Source: JAOTVV01 sp041602035 (GTDB lineage: Bacteria; Gemmatimonadota; Gemmatimonadetes; Gemmatimonadales; GWC2-71-9). From it: a stretch of 64,000 nucleotides of DNA. Location: positions 112,106 to 176,105 of the forward strand of contig JBFIHA010000006.1 of NCBI GenBank assembly GCA_041602035.1. The letters are read 5' to 3'. Positions 52,947-61,503 of the stretch are shown here, in pieces. The notes below the pieces were generated by a model. That model was given only the letters and a program-made list of their open reading frames with translations. It was not told where the DNA came from and did not search any database. The stretch's first letter is position 1. Each line of letters opens with the position of its first letter. Both the position numbers and the translations under genes were made by a program.

Positions 52947-54704
52947 ATGTCTGACCGAATCTCCCGTCTGAGCGCCGCGATCGGCCGGGCCGCACCCAAG
53001 GCCCTGAGCCTCGATTCGATCCGGGGCCGGATTGTCGTCTTTGCCCTGTTAGCGGCCCTGATCCCTACCGGAATCACGGCCTGGCTGGCGTACTCCCAGA
53101 CCGAGCGCTCCCGCACCCGCCAGACCAATCAGGAGCTCGCGAGCGCGTCGAGTGGGGCTGCTCGTGAGCTGAGCATCTGGCTCAAGGAACGGGCCTACGA
53201 GCTGAAGATCTTCACGGGATCCTTCCAGGTTCCGGAAAACTTGGCACGGATGCGGCGCGCAACCGGACGGTCGAGCCAGATACTCGAGGCCACCGCACGC
53301 CTCAACAACTACCTCGTGTCGGTACAGGAGCGGTTTCCGAATCTGTTCGGCGAGCTGCTGGTCATCGACTCACAGCAGGCGGTTCTGGCAACCAGCGCCC
53401 GGGCGCCCGGGCCACTGAACCTGCCGGATCACTGGCTGCAAGCCGTGAGGGGAAACCGAGAGGCGATCGGCGACCCGTTCTGGCAAGCAGGAAGTGACCA
53501 CCCCTCGATCACCATGGCGGTGGGGATCATCGGTGCGACGGACGGCCTGTTTCTCGGAGCACTGGCGGCACGGGTGAACCTGCAGGCGCTCCAGGACAAC
53601 CTGCACGCGTTCCCGGTAGGTGAGAGCGGTCAGGTATACCTCGTGTCGCGTACCGGGCGCCTGGTCGTGAGTTCTCGCGGTGTGACCAGGAACCAGGCGG
53701 GATCGGGAATCTCCGAGGAGACCGTGGCCTCGCTCCGCGCGGCCAAGGCGTCCTCGATCCGCTTCACGAACTACGAGGGCCGGGACGTCGTTGGGTCGCT
53801 CGCGGAGCTCCCGGATCTCCCGTGGGCGGCCGTGGCCGAGATCTCACGCGACGAGGCATTTGCGGAGATCGCACGGGTGCGGAATATCACTGTCGCGATC
53901 GTGTTTGTGGTGCTCTTCGTCGTCGGATTCGTGGCGTACCGCCTAGCGCTGCTCATCGTACGACCGTTGGACCGGCTGGCCACGGGGGCGGCGGGTGTCG
54001 GCTCGGGCGACTTGGCTGTCGAGCTACCCAAGGGGGGTGGAGGCGAGGTCGGCTATCTCACGGACGTGTTCAACCTCATGGTAGCGCGACTCCGGGCCGG
54101 GCGGGAAGAACTCGAGGCCATCCACGAGGACCTGCGCAACAAGAACGAAGAACTGGAACGACTCTCCGTGACGGATGCGCTCACGGGCGTCTCGAACCGC
54201 CGGCTCCTGATGGAGACGCTGCGGCGCGAGGTGCAGCGCAGCGGACGCACCGACCAACCGTTCGCCGTCCTGATGCTCGACGTGGACGGATTCAAGGCCT
54301 TCAACGATTCGTACGGTCATCAGGCCGGTGATTCGGCACTCGTGATGCTGGCGGCGGTCCTGCGGGAGTGCACCCGCGTCGTGGATTGTGTGGCACGGTA
54401 CGGCGGCGAGGAGTTCGTCATCATGCTGCACGAAACCGACCTCGCGAGCGCGTCTGAGGTGGCTGAACGGATCCGCATCGCAGTGGCCGATCGCCGTGTA
54501 CCGCTCGAGGGTCAGGAGGCCTTCATTACCGTCAGCGTCGGCGTAGCCCAGTATCCTGGGGATGGTGGAACGCACGAAGCGGTGCTCAAGGCGGCCGATG
54601 GAGCCCTGTACCACGCCAAGCAGCACGGTCGGAACCGTGTGGTGCTCACCAGCACCAACCCCAAGGCGAGACACTCCCGCAGCCGCTCAAAAGCCAACCC
54701 GTAA
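52947..54704 (+). CDS. Membrane diguanylate cyclase with dCache, HAMP and GGDEF
   Basis: A 585-residue c-di-GMP synthase. TM1 near 28-50, an extracytoplasmic double-Cache-like sensor (about 52-310), TM2 312-335, HAMP (337-380), a short coiled coil and a GGDEF domain with RYGGEEFVIML near residue 485. The inhibitory I-site is present as RVVD five residues before GGEEF, so product feedback is expected. The leader has no SD; TTTATCTTAG lies about 12 bases before the ATG and may be a -10, so a short or leaderless mRNA is possible. A GTG at 52896 is the alternative start. Confidence 0.9.
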   Translation: MSDRISRLSAAIGRAAPKALSLDSIRGRIVVFALLAALIPTGITAWLAYSQTERSRTRQTNQELASASSGAARELSIWLKERAYELKIFTGSFQVPENLARMRRATGRSSQILEATARLNNYLVSVQERFPNLFGELLVIDSQQAVLATSARAPGPLNLPDHWLQAVRGNREAIGDPFWQAGSDHPSITMAVGIIGATDGLFLGALAARVNLQALQDNLHAFPVGESGQVYLVSRTGRLVVSSRGVTRNQAGSGISEETVASLRAAKASSIRFTNYEGRDVVGSLAELPDLPWAAVAEISRDEAFAEIARVRNITVAIVFVVLFVVGFVAYRLALLIVRPLDRLATGAAGVGSGDLAVELPKGGGGEVGYLTDVFNLMVARLRAGREELEAIHEDLRNKNEELERLSVTDALTGVSNRRLLMETLRREVQRSGRTDQPFAVLMLDVDGFKAFNDSYGHQAGDSALVMLAAVLRECTRVVDCVARYGGEEFVIMLHETDLASASEVAERIRIAVADRRVPLEGQEAFITVSVGVAQYPGDGGTHEAVLKAADGALYHAKQHGRNRVVLTSTNPKARHSRSRSKANP

Positions 54705-54711
54705 GCGCGAT

Positions 54712-55482
54712 CTAGTTGGGCCTCGCTCCACTCCGATGGCCGACCAAGGTGTGGAAGATCCATCCTGTTCGCCCGCTTTCGTCGCGGACACGCACCCACT
54801 GGTCGGTGTAGGACAGTCCCGTAAGCGGAGTTCCCTGATCGACGGTAAAGAGCACAGGCCGATCCAGGCCCGGCCCCTCGCGGAGGTTGCTGCGTCTGAG
54901 GGTTTCCAACCGGAGCGGGGTGGTAAACCAAGCCTCCCCCGGCTGTAGGTCCCGCTCCGCCCCCGACCCTCGGCGCGTCAAGGCCGTTTGCGCCAACCGC
55001 CTTGCCTCGCTCCCCGCGTAGAGCGCCCCGCTGAAGTTCCCAGCATCGAACGCCGTGGCCGCTTGCTGAATCATCCGCGTAGCTTCATCGATCTCCGGGG
55101 CGGCCACATCCACTCCCCGAAGCTCGTTGACCGCAATCTCCGCCTCCGCGATGACCGACGCGGCTTCGGCCCGGCTTGCGGATGTCTGTAGCCGCGCACT
55201 GACCCGAAGCACCTCTTCGACCGCCGCATCGCGACTGCGTTGCAGCTGCTCGATCTGCGCTTCCCGCTCGAGGAGCTGGAGCTGCAGCCGCGCCACCCGT
55301 TGCTCCGACTCGGCCAGCCGAGGGCTCTCGCGCTCGACCAGCACCGTGTCGATCACCGCCGTCGGTGTCGGCTGGGGCCCTGCCGCAATGCCGGGGCTGC
55401 CACGCCCCGCACACGCCCCGGCCACCAATGGGATGCCTACGGCAAGCACAAAGCGCGAAATGGATTGCTGCATGAAGGGCAT
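54712..55482 (-). CDS. Coiled-coil lipoprotein with SH3-like domain
   Basis: A 256-residue lipoprotein (lipobox VAGAC near residue 20). A long coiled coil (AESEQRVARLQLQLLEREA, about 60-95) is followed by a helical region (AEAEIAVNELRGVDVAAPE) and a C-terminal bacterial SH3 domain (RRSNLREGPGLDRPVLFTVD, TGWIFHTLVG). ATG at 55482 follows GGGAGG. SH3b domains of this kind bind cell-wall or protein ligands in the periplasm. It is convergent with the diguanylate cyclase gene. Confidence 0.83.
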   Translation of the reverse strand: MPFMQQSISRFVLAVGIPLVAGACAGRGSPGIAAGPQPTPTAVIDTVLVERESPRLAESEQRVARLQLQLLEREAQIEQLQRSRDAAVEEVLRVSARLQTSASRAEAASVIAEAEIAVNELRGVDVAAPEIDEATRMIQQAATAFDAGNFSGALYAGSEARRLAQTALTRRGSGAERDLQPGEAWFTTPLRLETLRRSNLREGPGLDRPVLFTVDQGTPLTGLSYTDQWVRVRDESGRTGWIFHTLVGHRSGARPN

Positions 55483-55587
55483 TAGCGCCTCCCTTCGCGA
55501 TGCGGGTCGGGTGGGCACGCCGACGTGCGGAGCGCGTCCAGTTGCCGAGCCCCACACCCGAATAATCGACTGCGGTCTCACGGCTCG

Positions 55588-56748
55588 CTACTCGGCGACG
55601 CCGAAGACGTAGACGGTGCTCGAACGGTATTCCCCACGCGGCCGCAGGATGGTAGACGGAAATCCACGCTTGTTCGGCGAGTCGGGAAAGTGCTGCGGTT
55701 CCAGGCAAAACCCAAACCGATGCCGGTACGCGCGCTCGGCCTTGCCGGTCACCGAGCCATCCAGAAAATTGCCGGAATAGAACTGAAGGCCCGGCTCGGT
55801 CGTGAAGATGTCGAGCACACGCCCCGTGCTCGGCTCGTAGACGCGGGCTGCGTGCGCCAACCCGTCGCCCTCCCGGTGCAAGACGAAGTTATGATCGTAG
55901 CCACCGGCTCGATGGAGCTGGGGGTGGCTCGCGGCGATTCGTTCACCAATGGTCGTCGGCTGCCGGAAGTCAAACGGCGTCCCCTCAACGGGCGCCAGCT
56001 CGCCCGTCGGGATCAACGTGGAGTCGACCGGGGTGTAGCGATCCGCGAAGATGGTGAGGACGTGTCCAAGGACATCGCCACTTCCATCACCCGCGAGATT
56101 GAAGTAGCTGTGTTGCGTCAGGTTGACCGGCGTCGCGCGGTCCGTCGTCGCGCGATAGTCGACGATAAGGGCGTTGGCGTCGGTGAGCGTGTACCGCACC
56201 GTAGCGACCAGGGTCCCGGGGTACCCCTCTTCACCGTCAGCGCTGGTGTAGGTGAACACGACGCCGACGCTGTCGTTGAGCGCGAACCCCTGCGCTTCCC
56301 ATACCACCTTGTCGAATCCACGCACACCCCCGTGCAGATGATTCGGACCATCGTTGGTGGCGAGTTGAATCGTCCTGCGATCGAGGGTGAACTTGCCGCC
56401 GCCGATTCGGTTGGCATACCGCCCGACAATCGCTCCGAAGTACGGCGAGTTCTGGAGGTAGCCATCGAGCCCGGTAAAGCCCAACACGACGTCGTCGATG
56501 CGACCGCGTCGATCCGGCACTCGAATGGAGAGGATGATCCCCCCGTACGTGATCGCGCGAACCTCCACGCCATTGGCATTGGCAAGCGTCAACAGGTCAA
56601 CCCGTGTGCCGTCGGGAAGCCGGCCGTATTCCTCTCGCGTCACGGAAGCCCGTCCCCTGAGCTGATCGTCCGACTCACGGTCGCCCGCAGACCCACAGGC
56701 CACCACGGCGAGCACCGCCCCCAGCGTCGATATGCGGGTAATCGTCAA
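55588..56748 (-). CDS. Lipoprotein aldose 1-epimerase (galactose mutarotase)
   Basis: A 386-residue galactose-mutarotase-family enzyme that interconverts alpha and beta anomers of sugars. Substrate-site motifs are NRIGGGKF, HLHGGVRGF, the catalytic His in TQHSYFNLAG, GGYDHNFVL and a late FYSGNFLDG. A leader with VLAVVACGS indicates a lipoprotein, unlike the usual cytoplasmic enzyme. TTG at 56748 follows AAGGAGG at about 6 bases and is preferred. It follows a glycoside hydrolase gene, suggesting that sugars are released and equilibrated outside the cytoplasm. Confidence 0.92.
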   Translation of the reverse strand: MTITRISTLGAVLAVVACGSAGDRESDDQLRGRASVTREEYGRLPDGTRVDLLTLANANGVEVRAITYGGIILSIRVPDRRGRIDDVVLGFTGLDGYLQNSPYFGAIVGRYANRIGGGKFTLDRRTIQLATNDGPNHLHGGVRGFDKVVWEAQGFALNDSVGVVFTYTSADGEEGYPGTLVATVRYTLTDANALIVDYRATTDRATPVNLTQHSYFNLAGDGSGDVLGHVLTIFADRYTPVDSTLIPTGELAPVEGTPFDFRQPTTIGERIAASHPQLHRAGGYDHNFVLHREGDGLAHAARVYEPSTGRVLDIFTTEPGLQFYSGNFLDGSVTGKAERAYRHRFGFCLEPQHFPDSPNKRGFPSTILRPRGEYRSSTVYVFGVAE

Positions 56749-56777
56749 GGCCCAACCTCCTTCGCACTCCACATCGG

Positions 56778-59441
56778 TCAATCCGTCCGTTGTCGTTCCT
56801 CGGGTCGCCTAGCATCCGCTCGGTCTCCCCACACCTCGATTTCCGTGACACCCGTGACGGCCGGCAGCGCGTGCTCGAACACCACCCTGATCTTCGGAGA
56901 CGTGACCGGTTCCATGACCACCGAGTTGCGCGCCCAGGTCGCTGGCAGTCGAGGCCGCCGATCGGTAACCACTACCGACGTCCAGCGGCCGTCGGTCCAG
57001 GTCTCCACAACATAGTCCGTCGGCGCCTTCACGCCCCGGTCGTCCCCCCAAAGATAGATATCCAGACGGTGAATCGTCCTCGGCTCGCCGAAGTCCAACT
57101 GGATCCAGTCCGTCGCGTTCGGTGACTCGTAGGCCGTCCATCGGTTGCGCGAGTAACGGGTGAAGGCCACTCGCCCATCAGCAACCTGCGCGAGACTGTC
57201 AAACCGGGAGGTGAACGACGCGGATGTTTTCGGAAAGCCCGCTGGACCGGTCGCCAGGGCCAAGTTGGCGATCGGACCGGTCGGCGCGGGCAACGGCAAC
57301 TCGGCATGCCCCCAGACTTCGAGCTCGGTCAAACCGCTCGCCTTCCCCAGGGCGTGGGTGAGCACCACGCGGAGTCGTGAGGCGGTGATCTCGGGAAACC
57401 GAACGACATTCGCGCGTTGTCCGACGGCGCGGGTCGGGTGGCGCCGCTGGCCGGGGATGCTCGTCCACGCCCCGTCCCTCCACCGCTGGACCTCGTAGCG
57501 CACCGGCGGCGCGATGACGCCATCGTCGGGCAAGAAGTACAGCTTGACTGACTCCACGGCTCGCGCGATGCCGAAATCCACGGCAATCCAATCCTGCTCG
57601 TTCGGCGAGCCCACCGTAGTCCAGCGGTTCGACGGCAGGCGGTGATACCAGTAGTTGCCGTCAGTCGCGTAGAGCGGCGGGGTGGTCGGCGCGCTGAACG
57701 ACGCCGATATGTGAGGATAGAACCCCCCGTCATTGTGTGCGGCGACATTGTGGGGTCGCGCGACTTCCGCCGGCTCCCTCTCTCTGTCCGGGAGGGCCAC
57801 GCGCAACCGGCCGATACTGGGGAGTGTCGCCGCTCGCTCGCCGTCCACCATCACGATCAGGCCGGACCCTCGTCCGTAGCGGGAGCCATCCCGATCCCAC
57901 CAGACCGCGAGGCGATGGTCATGGTAGGCCACCTCCTCCAACGCGAAATAGTCCCAGTCGTCCGGAATGAGCGGGTTGATCTCCAGTGTGTCGTCGGCGC
58001 GCGGCCGGAGTCCGACGAGCCCGGTGATGATCAGATCGACGTACGACGAATGGAAGTAGTGCTCGCTGTGGTACAGCGTGTTGTGTCCCTCCCACGATCC
58101 GTTGTCCGGATTCGCCGCCTCGGCAACGAACGGCCGTCCCGCCAGTCGCTGGTCAAGCGAATAGATGCGGAGCAGTCTGTAATAGTCGTCCTTGTGTACC
58201 ACCTCTTGCTCGTAGTTGTTGAGCAGGTTGGCCATGGCGACCAGGGTCTGGGCGGTCGCGTAGGGCCACTGATTCCCACTCCAGACGCAGCATTGTGGCG
58301 AGATGAAGAACAGGGGGTCGTGGCGCTCCACTGTGGTCGGCCCGAACGGAGCGAAGAAGAAATCCGGGTCCATGAGGAACTTCCAGGCGGCCTCGTACCC
58401 GGGGTCCGGGAGGTTGAACTGCCACGGGACGTAGCCAAGCAGCTCACGACCGTGCGGGCTCCCCGCGTAGGCGCCGGTCTCGTGGGTCAGGCTCTTGGCG
58501 ACGATTCCCCCTCGTTCGCCATGGGCAAACTGGTGGAAGAAGAACTCGCGCGTCGGGTCCCAGAGTTCATCTTGTACGCGACGCTTCAGTCGCGCCGCGC
58601 GCTCCGCATAGTCGTCGGCCGTGCTCGTGTCGCCGAGCAGCGCGGCTGCGCGCGACAGAGCGAGCGCGTCGGCGTACATGTAGCTGTTCAGCGTCGGACG
58701 ATACCCTTCTCCACCGCCAAAGGGATCATCGGTCTGGCGACTGTTGATGTTGGTTTCCATGCCGTCCCACGCCCCGACCCAGCGAAACATCTGGTGCTCC
58801 TCGTCGAAGCGCTCATCGACCCATCCCTGGTACTGACGCTCCATGAACGGGAACACGTGGCGAATGAATTGCGGGTCTCCCAACACCTGATAGACCGCCC
58901 ACATGGCGTCGCCGTACCAGTTGCTGTACGTCCGGGGCTTCGCGTCCGGGACGGTCAACCAGAACCGAGCGAAATCCTCGATAATGCGGCGGTTCTTCAG
59001 CCAACGGATCTCGTAGAACTGGTGGCCAAGCGGGCAACTGATCGCCCCGTACCGACCAGACCAGAAGGGGCGATCCATGAACTCCGTGAACACGTAGCCG
59101 ACCTCGGGAGAGCCGTAGGTGAGATGCTTGGTGACGAGCTCCCACCGGTAGTAGTACGTGGCGTCGATTTCTGGATCAGGTGACTCGAAGAACGGTATGT
59201 GCTCCGCATACCAGTCCCAATCTCGGTTGTCCCACCAACTCTGACGCTCCAGGACCTCGACCTTGTCCAGCACGGCGGCACGGTCGCGGGAACATGCGAG
59301 GACCGGTAACAGCAGCGTGACCGCGATCCACCCTCGAACCGTTTGTCGTGCGCCGCCGGGACTCACCGTCCGCACCGCCGAGTGTCGCATCCGGTCAATG
59401 TGCGCTCCGCGACGAGAGGAATCCGTGTGAATCGTCACCAA
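56778..59441 (-). CDS. Exported glycoside hydrolase with two discoidin domains
   Basis: An 887-residue lipoprotein (lipobox-like PVLAC after a hydrophobic leader). Residues about 60-530 are an (alpha/alpha)6 toroid of MGH1/GH63-like type (SNWYGDAMWAVYQVLGDP, GAWDGMETNINSR, YMYADALALSRAA, GSWEGHNTLYHSEHY), with conserved acidic residues. Two C-terminal F5/8-type C (discoidin) domains follow (about 590-715 and 735-875), each with LxVVLxHAL..GxTELEVWG. The TTG start at 59441 is uncertain; ATG at 59390 also works. Likely acts on plant or microbial glycans, with specificity unknown. Confidence 0.85.
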   Translation of the reverse strand: MVTIHTDSSRRGAHIDRMRHSAVRTVSPGGARQTVRGWIAVTLLLPVLACSRDRAAVLDKVEVLERQSWWDNRDWDWYAEHIPFFESPDPEIDATYYYRWELVTKHLTYGSPEVGYVFTEFMDRPFWSGRYGAISCPLGHQFYEIRWLKNRRIIEDFARFWLTVPDAKPRTYSNWYGDAMWAVYQVLGDPQFIRHVFPFMERQYQGWVDERFDEEHQMFRWVGAWDGMETNINSRQTDDPFGGGEGYRPTLNSYMYADALALSRAAALLGDTSTADDYAERAARLKRRVQDELWDPTREFFFHQFAHGERGGIVAKSLTHETGAYAGSPHGRELLGYVPWQFNLPDPGYEAAWKFLMDPDFFFAPFGPTTVERHDPLFFISPQCCVWSGNQWPYATAQTLVAMANLLNNYEQEVVHKDDYYRLLRIYSLDQRLAGRPFVAEAANPDNGSWEGHNTLYHSEHYFHSSYVDLIITGLVGLRPRADDTLEINPLIPDDWDYFALEEVAYHDHRLAVWWDRDGSRYGRGSGLIVMVDGERAATLPSIGRLRVALPDREREPAEVARPHNVAAHNDGGFYPHISASFSAPTTPPLYATDGNYWYHRLPSNRWTTVGSPNEQDWIAVDFGIARAVESVKLYFLPDDGVIAPPVRYEVQRWRDGAWTSIPGQRRHPTRAVGQRANVVRFPEITASRLRVVLTHALGKASGLTELEVWGHAELPLPAPTGPIANLALATGPAGFPKTSASFTSRFDSLAQVADGRVAFTRYSRNRWTAYESPNATDWIQLDFGEPRTIHRLDIYLWGDDRGVKAPTDYVVETWTDGRWTSVVVTDRRPRLPATWARNSVVMEPVTSPKIRVVFEHALPAVTGVTEIEVWGDRADARRPEERQRTD

Positions 59442-59447
59442 CCATCA

Positions 59448-60464
59448 TCACCACCTCGCCGTATCGCCCTCGGATTCGGGCACTCGCCCCTGGACAAATG
59501 CCCGGTGCATGGTGTCGGCCAGCTCACAAATCGCTCCACCAGACTCGACCGTCTCTCGCCACGACGACGGAATCGCCTCCGCGCCGAGCGAGGCCCCCAT
59601 GATCGCCCCACAGATGGAGCCCGTGGAATCGCTGTCCCCGGAGTGGTTCACCGCCCAGGTCACGGCCTGCCGAAAATCCGCGGGCGACGAAAGCGCGCAG
59701 AAGAGCGCGATGGCAAGCGCCTCGTCACCCACCCACCCCAGTCCGAGCTCTGCAACCGCCTTGCGGGGCGCTGCCCCGCTCTGCGAAAGGGAGAGCGCCC
59801 GTCGGACGCCCAGCAGCGTCTCCTGATGCCCGTCGTACGCCGCGAGGCTCTCCAGGACCACCGTAGCCGCCATCGCCAGATCGGTCCCCTCGACCAGTCG
59901 TGCCACCAATTCAGCGACATAGCCACCGGTCAGGTACCCCGAGGGATGCCCGTGCGTAATCGCGGCCAGCTCGGCTCCGTAACGAAACGCGAGATCCATC
60001 GGGAACGCGAGGCCGGCGGGAGCCGTCCGCATGACACCGCCACACCCTTTGCTGTCGTTGAGCGGATCATCGATAGTACCGCGGCGGCCGCTCGCCAACG
60101 CGGCAAGACAGGTCTGCCCCGGGGCTCTGCGTGCCTGGGGGTCGCTCTGGGTCTCGAGCCAGACACGGTAGGCGTCATGCACGGTGGAGACGGGATCGGC
60201 GGCGCCGTGGAGTGCATGCCGCCTGAACGTCTCGACCAGCCCTCGAGCAGTCGCGAGCGACATCTGCGTGTCGTCGGTGTAGCTCCCCACTGGGTGCGTC
60301 CCCCACGGGCCCAGGTCGGTGATCCCGTCCGGTCCGTAGGCGTCACGAATCGCCTGGGCCGTGAGGAACTCAACGGGCGCCCCTAGAGCGTCCCCCACGG
60401 CGAGGCCGAGAAGACAACCACGATACCGCTCGAGTGGCCGGTGGACGATCGGTGGGTCGAGCAC
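59448..60464 (-). CDS. ADP-ribosylglycohydrolase family protein
   Basis: A 338-residue DraG/ARH-fold protein. Metal-binding motifs are complete: GLAVGDALGAPVEF near residue 20, YTDDTQM near 64, DSKGCGGVMRTAPAG near 138 and HSGDSDSTGSICG near 290. These bind two Mg ions and remove ADP-ribose from proteins or small molecules. The GTG start lacks a good SD. It lies six bases before the glycoside hydrolase frame, so the two may be co-transcribed. No ADP-ribosyltransferase is nearby. Confidence 0.9.
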   Translation of the reverse strand: MLDPPIVHRPLERYRGCLLGLAVGDALGAPVEFLTAQAIRDAYGPDGITDLGPWGTHPVGSYTDDTQMSLATARGLVETFRRHALHGAADPVSTVHDAYRVWLETQSDPQARRAPGQTCLAALASGRRGTIDDPLNDSKGCGGVMRTAPAGLAFPMDLAFRYGAELAAITHGHPSGYLTGGYVAELVARLVEGTDLAMAATVVLESLAAYDGHQETLLGVRRALSLSQSGAAPRKAVAELGLGWVGDEALAIALFCALSSPADFRQAVTWAVNHSGDSDSTGSICGAIMGASLGAEAIPSSWRETVESGGAICELADTMHRAFVQGRVPESEGDTARW

Positions 60465-60561
60465 ACCATCAAGAAGGCAAACGCGCCGTCAGGTCGCAAT
60501 GATCAACGGGGGAGACGAGCCCGACGATTCAGCAGGCCGCCGCTGCACGGGCTAGCTCCGC

Positions 60562-61503
60562 CTAGGCCGCGACCCCCGTCGCCACGCTCTCGGCCATGCG
60601 AAGCCCCTGCTCGAAGATCCTGAATGCCGCATCCGGCTTGGTGTGATAGCCCGAGGTCTTGGTGGTATGTTGTCGTATTACGAAGACCTCGACGCTCTTC
60701 TCCCGCTTGAACTCCTTGGTGATCTCCTCGGCCGGCCGGTACGCGCGGAACGCCTGGTGTAGGCCAAAGCCGTCCTTCGCCACCAGCACGACGTAGAAGT
60801 ACGGGTACGACGAACCCTGTACCTCGTTGATTACGACCTGACCGTAGAGACCCAGAAAGCCATCGGCGCGGCCCGTGACGTCGACCTTGAACTTCACGTC
60901 GTCCGGGATCGGCGTTTCGGTGCCGCTCAAGAGCATCATCAGCGTCACGTGATGATCGCGGAGTCTGATCGACGCGCGATCGAGGAGTTCCTCGATCATG
61001 GCAATTCGCACCAGGAGCTTCGGCCGGACCAGGATCGACCGGACGCCGGTCACCCAGTGTGGCATGAGCAGCACCGCGGCGTCGATGGCGAGGATCCGCC
61101 ATAACCCGTCGGTCGCGACGGCCCACACGACCAGCGCTCCGGCGACGAGCACGAACGCGATCAAACCCCATGGGTTCGTCACGTCCACCACACTCCGATC
61201 CCACCGGCGCATGCGGGTGTGGAGTTCCTTGAGCTCGCGGAGCTTGGCGACGTCGACGCGTTCCCAGTGCGCGTCGGTCTGGAAGCTCTCGAAATCCACC
61301 CGATTGTCGTAGCCTTTGACCAAGAGCAGGAGGTTACCGGCCGCCAGAAACAGCACTCCGGGGAGGAGCGCCCCCGAGAGGGCCTGCAGCACCAGGGCAC
61401 TCACGATGAGCAGTGCACTGACCGCCAGTCGCGCACCATAGGCCAACGACGGGAGCGTCCAGAAGACGACGATTCCCCGGTCTTCCCTGCCCGGCAGGAT
61501 CAT
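60562..61503 (-). CDS. Hypothetical membrane protein of the radical SAM operon
   Basis: A 313-residue membrane protein of unknown family. Two to three helices near residues 20-65 (LAVSALLIVSALVLQALSG, LLPGVLFLAAGNLLLLV) and another pair near 115-150. The cytoplasmic second half (about 190-313) is mixed alpha/beta with FKVDVTGRADGFLGLYGQVV and ends in a basic helix. ATG at 61503 overlaps the radical SAM stop by 4 bases. It is the last gene of the CHSA-tail operon and may present, sense or use the modified protein. Confidence 0.78.
   Translation of the reverse strand: MILPGREDRGIVVFWTLPSLAYGARLAVSALLIVSALVLQALSGALLPGVLFLAAGNLLLLVKGYDNRVDFESFQTDAHWERVDVAKLRELKELHTRMRRWDRSVVDVTNPWGLIAFVLVAGALVVWAVATDGLWRILAIDAAVLLMPHWVTGVRSILVRPKLLVRIAMIEELLDRASIRLRDHHVTLMMLLSGTETPIPDDVKFKVDVTGRADGFLGLYGQVVINEVQGSSYPYFYVVLVAKDGFGLHQAFRAYRPAEEITKEFKREKSVEVFVIRQHTTKTSGYHTKPDAAFRIFEQGLRMAESVATGVAA

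Noticed and set aside
57642..59183. Plus-strand open frame of 513 codons
   Set aside because: Antisense to the glycoside hydrolase. No motif, and the hydrolase has clear catalytic-fold and discoidin patterns.
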